33,303 nucleotides of DNA, taken from the NCBI GenBank assembly GCA_937995555.1, contig CALKJX010000082.1:1-33303 (forward strand). The letters run 5' to 3'. The stretch is from an uncultured Elioraea sp. (GTDB taxonomy: Bacteria; Pseudomonadota; Alphaproteobacteria; Acetobacterales; Acetobacteraceae). Shown here one piece after another: positions 15,386 through 21,571 of the stretch. A program made the position numbers and the translations under genes. Below the pieces are notes generated by a model. That model was not told the DNA's origin. It saw only the letters and a program-made list of their open reading frames with translations, and did no database searches. Positions within the stretch are counted from its first letter, which is position 1. Each line of letters begins with the position of its first letter.

Positions 15386-16558
15386 TCAAGGCCGCATCGC
15401 GGCGATGCCGTCGAGGTCGACGCCGAGCCCGAAGCCCGGCGCATCGGAGGGCACGAGCCGGCCGTGCACCGGCACGGCCATGCCCGGGAACAGCCGCGTC
15501 TCGGCGAGCGGCACGCCGGGCGGCGTGCCGATGAACATCTCGCCCATCGGCGACCCAGGGGCGGCGTAGCCGAAATGCTGGCCGTAGGGCGTGTTCATCC
15601 CCGCATGCGGAATGACCGCGATGCCCGCCGCATCCGCGATCGCGGCGATGCGGAGACACGCGGTCAGACCGCCGACCCAGGCGATGTCGGGTTGCAGCAC
15701 GTCGGCGAGCCGGCGCGATGCCGCGTGCAGGAACGGCTGCGGCATGTACCAGTGCTCGCCGGTGGCGTAGCCCATCCAGGGCAGGCGCCTTCGCAGCGCC
15801 TCGTGCCCGTCGAGGTCCTCGGGTGTGAGGCAGTCCTCGATCCAGCGCACACCGTAGGGGCGCAGCCGTTCCGCCAGCCGCACGGTATAGTCGAGGTCGA
15901 ACGCCATCCAGCAGTCGAGCATCAGCTCGACCTGGCGCCCGACCAGATCGCGCGTGCGCGCGACCAGCGCCTCGTTGGCCTCAAGCCCGGCCAGGCGGTC
16001 GGCGGGCCCGTGCGGACAGGCGAGCTTGGTCGCGCGGAAACCGAGCTCCATGTGCCAGTCGGTGTCGTTGCCGGTGGCGTAGCAGTCGATGTGCGGGCGC
16101 GATGGTCCGCCGATCAGGCTCCAGACCGGCGCGTTCAGCAGCTTGCCCTTGAGATCCCACAACGCGAGGTCGATCGCGCTGATCGCGTAGGCGGCGAGGC
16201 CGGCAGGCGAGTAGGGCGACGCCATGCGCGTCATCATGTCCCAGCACCGCTCGGTCGCGAGGGCGGGCTCGCCGACGAGCAGCGGGCCGAGATGGCCGTT
16301 GATGATCGCGATCACGGGATCGGCGTAGCGGCTGATGCCGAAGCCCCAGCTGCCGTCGCACGCCGTGACCAGACAGCCGACGCCCGGCCAGGTTGGTCGC
16401 CAGGCCGCGCGCAGCCGCTTGTAGCGCGGATGGCGCGACATCGGCCCGGCCACTTCCGCGTCCGCCGTCCAGGGCGGGCGGCGCGGCGCGGTGGTGCCAG
16501 GGCCGCCGACTAGGTCGGAGCGGATGGCGAAAGCCTCGACGCGCTCGATCGTCACCAC
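15386..16558 (-). CDS. Enolase-superfamily dehydratase, L-rhamnonate dehydratase-like
   Basis: 390 aa, with the capping domain at 1-150 and the barrel after it. Metal ligands are visible as D215 (MLDCWM), E241 (RWIEDCL) and E268 (YATGEHW). The base dyad is H318 (AVIPHAG) with D291 (LQPDIAWVGGL), and E340 lies in PMGEMF. This arrangement and the motifs YATG, MLDCWM, GEH and QPD-W-GG resemble E. coli RhmD, which dehydrates L-rhamnonate to the 2-keto-3-deoxy acid. The N-terminal 20s loop lacks the histidine that I recall in RhmD, so the substrate may differ. Start GTG at 16558. Neighbours: Bug receptors, lactonase-like amidohydrolase and SDR across the regulator. Confidence 0.85.
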   Translation of the reverse strand: MVTIERVEAFAIRSDLVGGPGTTAPRRPPWTADAEVAGPMSRHPRYKRLRAAWRPTWPGVGCLVTACDGSWGFGISRYADPVIAIINGHLGPLLVGEPALATERCWDMMTRMASPYSPAGLAAYAISAIDLALWDLKGKLLNAPVWSLIGGPSRPHIDCYATGNDTDWHMELGFRATKLACPHGPADRLAGLEANEALVARTRDLVGRQVELMLDCWMAFDLDYTVRLAERLRPYGVRWIEDCLTPEDLDGHEALRRRLPWMGYATGEHWYMPQPFLHAASRRLADVLQPDIAWVGGLTACLRIAAIADAAGIAVIPHAGMNTPYGQHFGYAAPGSPMGEMFIGTPPGVPLAETRLFPGMAVPVHGRLVPSDAPGFGLGVDLDGIAAMRP

Positions 16559-16570
16559 CGCCGTCCTGTC

Positions 16571-16598
16571 GCTCCTCCTCGCTGCCGCGGGGAGGAGC
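16571..16598 (-). promoter_or_regulatory. Hairpin burying the ribosome binding site of the dehydratase gene
   Basis: On the - strand GCTCCTCC (16598-16591) pairs perfectly over 8 bp with GGAGGAGC (16578-16571), loop 12 nt. The second arm is the best Shine-Dalgarno sequence before the GTG at 16558 (12 nt away; AGGA nearer the start is a weaker alternative). The hairpin would hide it in the mRNA. No T run follows, so it is not a terminator. Confidence 0.5.
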
Positions 16599-16633
16599 TA
16601 ACCGCAGGTGGCGCGCGTGCGCAAACCGCGCGA

Positions 16634-17599
16634 TCAGTCGATGCTGATCCTTGCCTCGGCGACCAGGCGCGCCATGCGTTCGCGCCCCTCGCCGACGAAG
16701 CGGGCGAACTCGGCGCGCGGGCTGCCGACGGCGAGCGCGCCGAGCCTCTCGATCCGGCTCTTCACCGCATCCTGCGCGAGCGCGTGCAGCGCGGCGGCGT
16801 GCAGCCGGTCGAGCGCCGCTTCGGGCGTGCCGGCGGGCGCATAGAGGCCGTTCCACTCGTTCAACGTGTAACCCGGATATCCGCTCTCGGCGATGGTCGG
16901 CACCTCGGGCAGCGCGGGGATGCGCGCGGTGTGCGTGGTGCCGAGCGCGCGCAGCCGGCCGGCCTGGATGTGGCCGAGGGCGGATGCGACGGTCGCCATG
17001 TGCCAGTGGATGTTGCCGGCGAGCAGGTCCTGCACCGCCGGGCCGCCGCCGCGATAGGGCACGTGCACGAGCTCGAACCCGGCGGCCTGCGCGAACAGCG
17101 CGCCGGCGAGATGCGACGAGGTGGCGTTGCCGGAACTGCCGAAGCTGAGCCCGCCCTGGCGTGTCTTCGCCTCCCGCACGAACTCGGCGAGCGTGCGCGC
17201 GGGGAACCCGGCATTCACGACCAGCAGCTGCGGCCAGACCGTCACCTGGGTGATCGGCGCGAAGGCGGTGGCGTAGTCGAACGGCAGGCCGCGCAGGATC
17301 GCCGGGTTGACCACATGCGCGCCGGCATCGAGCAGGATCGTGTGGCCGTCCGCGGGGGCCTGCGCGACCACGCCGGCGCCGATCGAGCCGCCCGCGCCGC
17401 CGCGGTTCTCGACCACCACGGGCTGGCCGAGCATCGCGCCCATCGGCTCGGCGATCAGCCGCGCGGCGGTGTCGGCGCCGCCGCCGGGCGGGTAGGGCAC
17501 GACCATGCGCACGGGCCGGGCGGGGAAGCCCTGGGCGCGTGCGATCGCCGGTGCGGCCAGCAGGCCAGCGAGCGTGGCGCGGCGGGTGAGGTCGGGCAT
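16634..17599 (-). CDS. Second Bug/TctC-family binding protein
   Basis: 321 aa, periplasmic. Signal region MPDLTRRATLAGLLAAPAIA, cleavage probably after ARA (near residue 22). Family landmarks: RPVRMVVPYPPGGGADTAAR, ENRGGAGGSIGAGVVAQAP, LSFGSSGNATSSHLAGALF, VPYRGGGPAVQDLLAGNIHW and LPEVPTIAESGYPGYTLNEW. It differs clearly from the Bug protein at 14361-15332, so it is a paralogue and not a recent duplicate. It is the first gene of the - strand unit, divergent from the GntR gene. GGAGG is properly spaced before the ATG at 17599. Confidence 0.93.
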   Translation of the reverse strand: MPDLTRRATLAGLLAAPAIARAQGFPARPVRMVVPYPPGGGADTAARLIAEPMGAMLGQPVVVENRGGAGGSIGAGVVAQAPADGHTILLDAGAHVVNPAILRGLPFDYATAFAPITQVTVWPQLLVVNAGFPARTLAEFVREAKTRQGGLSFGSSGNATSSHLAGALFAQAAGFELVHVPYRGGGPAVQDLLAGNIHWHMATVASALGHIQAGRLRALGTTHTARIPALPEVPTIAESGYPGYTLNEWNGLYAPAGTPEAALDRLHAAALHALAQDAVKSRIERLGALAVGSPRAEFARFVGEGRERMARLVAEARISID

Positions 17600-17627
17600 G
17601 GTGGTCCTCCCGGGATCCGTGGTTTGG

Positions 17628-17664
17628 TGCATCATGCATGGCCCGCACAGTCCTGCAAAGGACT
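17628..17664. promoter_or_regulatory. Divergent control region: two palindromes over the promoter of the Bug gene
   Basis: TGCAT-C-ATGCA (17628-17638) and AGTCCT-GCAA-AGGACT (17649-17664) are perfect inverted repeats. On the - strand a possible promoter TTGCAG (17658-17653), 16 bp, CATGAT (17636-17631) lies exactly over them: one palindrome covers the -35, the other the -10. The GntR regulator encoded next door is the obvious candidate to bind. A 9-bp direct repeat CCGCACAGT also occurs at 17643-17651 and 17697-17705. Confidence 0.5.
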
Positions 17665-17676
17665 GAATGAGTGGTC

Positions 17677-17705
17677 TTGCGGGAGGGCGACCCTGACCGC
17701 ACAGT
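17677..17705 (+). promoter_or_regulatory. Possible promoter of the GntR gene
   Basis: TTGCGG (17677-17682), 17 bp, CACAGT (17700-17705). The -35 is fair, the -10 weak. The predicted start would fall next to the ATG at 17714, which has no Shine-Dalgarno sequence, consistent with a leaderless mRNA. Confidence 0.3.
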
Positions 17706-17713
17706 GTCGCGCC

Positions 17714-18457
17714 ATGCCCGCGCCGGCCCGCATCGCCCCCGATCCCCGCCTGCCGTTGCACGCGCGGCTGCGCGACGACCTCGCGCGCCGCCTCGCCGCC
17801 GGGGAGTGGCCGGCCGACACGGCGCTGCCGTCGGAGGCCGCGCTCGCCGCGAGCTACGGCGTGGCGGTGAACACGCTGCGCCGCGCCTTCGAGCAGCTCG
17901 CGCGCGAGGGGCTGGTGGAGCGTCGGCAGGGCCGCGGCACCTTCGTCCGCCGCCCGGCGCTGCGCGGCTCGATGCTGCGCTTCTTCCGCCAGGCCGAGCG
18001 CGAGGGCGGGGCGGAGATCCTGCCGGAGAGCCGCATCCTGCGCCGCGCGGTCGCGCCGCTGCCGGAATGGGCGGCGCACGGCCTTGGTGTCGCGGCGGGT
18101 CTGCGCGGACTGCGGCTCGAGCGCGTGCGGAGCTGGGCCGGCGCACCGCTGCTGGTCGAGGAGATCTGGCTGCGGCTGCCGGATTTCGCCCGGTTGGCGA
18201 AACGATCGCCCGAGTCGTTCGGGGCGCTGCTCTATCCGCTCTACGAGAGCGAGTGCGCGCGCGTGGTCGCGCGGGTGGAGGACGAGATCACCGTCGGACG
18301 CGCCGATGCCGCGCTCGCGGCCGCGCTCGGCATCGCCGCGGGCGAGCCGGTGGTGGAGATCGGCCGCGTCGCGTTCACTGCCGATGGCGTGGCAATCGAG
18401 GCGCGCCGCGCCTGGGGCCGTGCCGACCGGTTCCGTTACCGCGCGACCGCGACATGA
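17714..18457 (+). CDS. GntR-family transcriptional regulator, HutC/UTRA type
   Basis: 247 aa. The winged HTH spans about residues 14-78, with LPSEAALAASYGVAVNTLRR and the wing EGLVERRQGRGTFVRR. The rest (about 85-240) is a UTRA ligand-binding domain, including VEEIWLRLPDFARL and the end EARRAWGRADRFRYR. Members of this group repress catabolic operons and respond to a pathway metabolite. It is divergent from the Bug-dehydratase unit and overlaps the amidohydrolase gene by 4 nt (ATGA), so it probably controls both arms. No Shine-Dalgarno sequence is visible before the ATG; no better start exists. Confidence 0.9.
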   Translation: MPAPARIAPDPRLPLHARLRDDLARRLAAGEWPADTALPSEAALAASYGVAVNTLRRAFEQLAREGLVERRQGRGTFVRRPALRGSMLRFFRQAEREGGAEILPESRILRRAVAPLPEWAAHGLGVAAGLRGLRLERVRSWAGAPLLVEEIWLRLPDFARLAKRSPESFGALLYPLYESECARVVARVEDEITVGRADAALAAALGIAAGEPVVEIGRVAFTADGVAIEARRAWGRADRFRYRATAT

Positions 18458-19188
18458 TGTTCGACGCGCATTTCCACGTGTTCGACCCGGCCCATCCGCT
18501 GGTCGCGAACCAGGGCTACGTGCCGGATAACTTCACCGCGGCGCAGTACCGCGCGCGGGTCGCGCCGCTCGGCGTGGTCGGCGGTGCGGTGGTGGCCGCC
18601 TCGCCGCAGGGGGTTGACCCGGCGCCGCTGCTCGAAGCCGCGCGCGCACTGGGGCCGCGTTTCGTCGTCGTGGCAGCGGCCGATCCGGCGCGCGATGACT
18701 CGGCGCTCGCCGCGCTCGCAGCGGCCGGCGTGCGCGGCGTGCGCTTCAACCTCTACCGTGACGCCGCCTGGACGATCGCGACGATGCTGGAGCACGCGCG
18801 CCGAGCCGGCGAGCACGGGCTGCACGCCGAGATCTACACCGATGCCGCCGCGCTCGCGCCGCATGCCGCGGCACTCGCCCGGCTGCGGATCGTGATCGAC
18901 CATCTCGGCATGACCGAGGCGGGGCTGCCGGTCACCTGCGATCTCGCGCGCGCCGGCGCCAAGGTGAAGGCGACCGGGTTCGGCCGCGTCCGGCTCGATC
19001 CGGCGGCCGCGCTGGCGGCGATCGCCAAGGCCGCCCCGGATGCGCTGATGGCGGCGACCGATCTGCCCTCGATGCGCGCCGACCGGCCCTTCGCGGATGC
19101 CGATATCGCGCTGATCGAGACCGTGCTCGGCCCCGCTCTGGCGCGGGCGGCGCTGCACGACACCGCGGCCGCGTTCTATCGCGCCTGA
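18454..19188 (+). CDS. Amidohydrolase-superfamily protein, LigI/COG3618 lactonase-like
   Basis: 244 aa, cytoplasmic TIM barrel. H6 and H8 in DAHFHVFDP form the strand-1 HxH. Later motifs are AGVRGVRFNL (R97), a His in HGLHAEIY, DH at 149-150 (IVIDHLGM), and the strand-8 Asp203 in ATDLPS. The pattern resembles 2-pyrone-4,6-dicarboxylate lactonase and the sugar lactonases of COG3618, which open lactone rings. Substrate is not determinable. ATGATG gives two adjacent starts; the first overlaps the GntR stop. With the dehydratase and SDR it suits a lactone-to-acid step in an oxidative pathway. Confidence 0.85.
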   Translation: MMFDAHFHVFDPAHPLVANQGYVPDNFTAAQYRARVAPLGVVGGAVVAASPQGVDPAPLLEAARALGPRFVVVAAADPARDDSALAALAAAGVRGVRFNLYRDAAWTIATMLEHARRAGEHGLHAEIYTDAAALAPHAAALARLRIVIDHLGMTEAGLPVTCDLARAGAKVKATGFGRVRLDPAAALAAIAKAAPDALMAATDLPSMRADRPFADADIALIETVLGPALARAALHDTAAAFYRA

Positions 19189-19194
19189 GCGGCC

Positions 19195-19223
19195 TTGCGG
19201 GCCGGCCGCGCGCGGCCTAGCGT
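19195..19223 (+). promoter_or_regulatory. Possible promoter of the SDR gene with a palindrome in the spacer
   Basis: TTGCGG (19195-19200), 17 bp, TAGCGT (19218-19223). A perfect 14-bp palindrome GGCCGCGCGCGGCC (19204-19217) fills the spacer. The layout resembles the tetR promoter at 27793-27835, but the -10 is poor and GC-rich palindromes arise easily at this base composition. Confidence 0.3.
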
Positions 19224-19252
19224 CCGCGTCGCAGCGAACGGAGGAGAGCGCG

Positions 19253-20005
19253 ATGCGGCATCAGGGCAAGGTGGCGGTGGTGACGGGCGCGGCCTCGGGC
19301 TTCGGCGAGGGCATCGCGCGCGCCTACGCGGCGGAGGGCTGCAAGGTTGTGGTGGCCGACCTGAACCTGGCGGGCGCCCAGCGCGTGGCGGGCGAGCTCG
19401 GCAATCTCGCGGTCGCGATCGGCGGTGACGTCTCGAAGGGCCCCGACTGCCAGGCGATGGTGGACTGCGCGCTCGACGCCTTCGGCAGCCTCGACATCGT
19501 CGTCAACAACGCCGGCACCACGCACCGGAACAAGCCGCTCCTCGATGTGACGGAGGCGGAGTTCGACCGCGTCTATGCGGTGAACGTGAAGTCGATCTAC
19601 TGGATGACGCAGGCGGCGGTGCCGGCGCTGCGCAGGCAGGGGCGCGGCGGCTCGATCATCAACATCTCGTCCACTGCCGGCATCCGCCCGCGCCCGGGCC
19701 TCACCTGGTACAACGGCACCAAGGGCGCTGTGAACACGATCACCCAGGCGATGGCGCAGGAGCTCGCCAAGGACAACATCCGCGTCAACGCGATCTGTCC
19801 GGTGATGGGAGCGACCGCGCTGCTCACCGAGTTCATGGGCATGGAGGACACGCCCGAGAACCGCGCCAGATTCGTCGCGACTATCCCGCTCGGGCGGATG
19901 AGTGAGCCCTCCGACATCGCCAATGCCGCGGTGTGGCTCGCCGACCCGGCCTCGAGCTTCATCACGGGCATTCTGCTTCCCGTGGATGGCGGCCGGACGG
20001 CATAG
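19253..20005 (+). CDS. Short-chain dehydrogenase/reductase (SDR), classical type
   Basis: 250 aa Rossmann-fold oxidoreductase. The cofactor motif TGAASGFG is at 11-18, NNAG at 85-88, N111, and the catalytic Ser near 140 (INISSTAG), Y153 and K157 (YNGTKG). Asp36 at the end of the second strand (VVVADLN) predicts NAD over NADP. The C-terminus has the usual FITGILLPVDGG. Substrate unknown; in this cluster a sugar or hydroxy-acid dehydrogenase is plausible. GGAGGAGAG precedes the ATG. It ends 7 nt from the convergent nuclease-like gene. Confidence 0.93.
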   Translation: MRHQGKVAVVTGAASGFGEGIARAYAAEGCKVVVADLNLAGAQRVAGELGNLAVAIGGDVSKGPDCQAMVDCALDAFGSLDIVVNNAGTTHRNKPLLDVTEAEFDRVYAVNVKSIYWMTQAAVPALRRQGRGGSIINISSTAGIRPRPGLTWYNGTKGAVNTITQAMAQELAKDNIRVNAICPVMGATALLTEFMGMEDTPENRARFVATIPLGRMSEPSDIANAAVWLADPASSFITGILLPVDGGRTA

Positions 20006-20012
20006 CGGGCGA

Positions 20013-21485
20013 TCATCGCTGGCACTGCGGCAGCGCGGGGATCAGTCGGCAGATCGCCGTGTAGGGGTCTTCGGCCTCGCGATCCCGGGTGACGCCGAGC
20101 ACGACGGTGCCGCGCCGCCAGATGGGCCAGGTCGGAAGATAGGCGGGCGCGGGGATCTCGGGGGGCGGCTGAACCTCGGCGAGGCGGACGATAAGGGCGC
20201 AGTGATCGCTGAACGCTCCGGGACTGAACGGGCCGCAATCCGTCGCACCGGCCGGCAGCAGCACGTGGCCGCGCGGGTCGGCGATCAGACTGCGCGCGGG
20301 GGCGAGCGCGGGCGAGGCGGCAAGCGAGAGCTGCATGGCGTCCAGGCCCGGCGCGAAGATCTCGGTGGCGAGCGGCGGCCAGCCGGTGCGCGCGAGATCG
20401 TTGAAGTCGCCGCCCACGATCGCCGGTACGGCCACGCGCTGCATGCGGAACGGCGGTGACTGCACCGCGAGGACGAAGTCGGCGATCTGCGACCCCTCGG
20501 CCGTCGCGGCGCCGGCGCGCGGATGCACGACGAAGACGTCGAAGCTCGCGCGCAGATCGTGGCGGAAGCTGAAGCGGCCTGCCGAGGCGCGCAGCGCGCC
20601 GAAGGTCGTCCATGCTGGCCCCGAGGGCGTGGGGCGTCCGCACTTGTCCATCTGCGGCGGACCATCGACCAGGGACTCGATCGGCGTGAGGGACGAGCCG
20701 CGGCCGCAGACCGGCAGGCTTCGGCGGACATGGAGGCCCTGCACGGCCGCGTCGTGCGGCTGCGCGATGAACAGCGCGAGGTCCTCGGGCGTCCGGTTGG
20801 CGAGGCGAGCGGGGTTGTAGAGGACCGCCTGCGACCAGAAGACGGAGCACTGGCTGAACCAGCCGTAGCGCGTCCAGGCGCCGACGTGGAAGGCGATGCG
20901 CCAGGTGATGCCGAACCGGTCCCTGAGCCGCGCGAGCAGGTGATCGAGCTGATCGTAGTCGCCCGCGCCGCCGCAATTCGCCCATCCGGCCACCTCGGTG
21001 AGCAGGATCAGGTCAGGCGCCGGTCCCGCGTCGGCGATCGCGTTGGCGAGCCGGCGCATCCGTTCCTGGAAGCTGATGGTCGGTGGGATCAGCCCGCCCC
21101 CGACCTCCATCGGCGAGGCGCCGCGGAGATTCGCCACGACCACCGTCATGTCTCCGACCGCGCCCTTCGCACCGGAGACATAGCCCGGCGCGTCCGAGGG
21201 CGTGGTCGGACCGTTCTTCAGCCAACACATTCCCGCGCCGCGCGGCGCGTTGGGCAGCGCGTAGGTGTAGGCCCGGCACTGCGGATCGCTTGCGCAGGCC
21301 TCGTGGCATTGCGCGTCGCTCGGCAGCGCGAGCGCACGGAAGTCGGCGCCGAAGCGATCGGTGGCGAGTTCGCGGTTCAGCCGCTGGTCCTGCGCCTCGG
21401 CCACGCCACAAAGGCCGGCCAGCATCGTCACGCAGGCAGTCAGCCCAGCCCGCCGCAGCGCCGCTGCGAGTCCCCGTGGGCGCAT
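20013..21485 (-). CDS. Secreted PAN-domain endonuclease/exonuclease/phosphatase-fold protein
   Basis: 490 aa. A Sec-type signal peptide (residues 1-31, cut near AEA|QDQ) is followed by a PAN/apple-like domain (about 33-107) with C60, C64, C70 and C87 and the motif CRAYTYALPN...CWLKN. The rest is an EEP-fold catalytic domain: N119, E164 (LILLTEV), H321 (DVFVVHPRA), D360 and N362 (VGGDFND), D427-H428 (SDHC). All expected catalytic residues are present, so a metal-dependent phosphodiesterase (DNase-, phosphatase- or sphingomyelinase-like) acting outside the cytoplasm is likely. Substrate unknown. Start ATG 21485 with GGAGG; the frame open further upstream lacks a signal peptide. Confidence 0.85.
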   Translation of the reverse strand: MRPRGLAAALRRAGLTACVTMLAGLCGVAEAQDQRLNRELATDRFGADFRALALPSDAQCHEACASDPQCRAYTYALPNAPRGAGMCWLKNGPTTPSDAPGYVSGAKGAVGDMTVVVANLRGASPMEVGGGLIPPTISFQERMRRLANAIADAGPAPDLILLTEVAGWANCGGAGDYDQLDHLLARLRDRFGITWRIAFHVGAWTRYGWFSQCSVFWSQAVLYNPARLANRTPEDLALFIAQPHDAAVQGLHVRRSLPVCGRGSSLTPIESLVDGPPQMDKCGRPTPSGPAWTTFGALRASAGRFSFRHDLRASFDVFVVHPRAGAATAEGSQIADFVLAVQSPPFRMQRVAVPAIVGGDFNDLARTGWPPLATEIFAPGLDAMQLSLAASPALAPARSLIADPRGHVLLPAGATDCGPFSPGAFSDHCALIVRLAEVQPPPEIPAPAYLPTWPIWRRGTVVLGVTRDREAEDPYTAICRLIPALPQCQR

Positions 21486-21571
21486 CGTCCTGTCCTCCGC
21501 CGACTGGACACCTCGCGATCCCGGTCCCTTCGGAACGGTAGCGTTGCGTCCATGCCGACGGAAGTGCGCGG

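Noticed and set aside
20006..20012. Shared terminator between the convergent SDR and PAN-EEP genes
   Set aside because: Only 7 nt separate the stops and no stem plus T run is visible on either strand; the transcripts may simply overlap.
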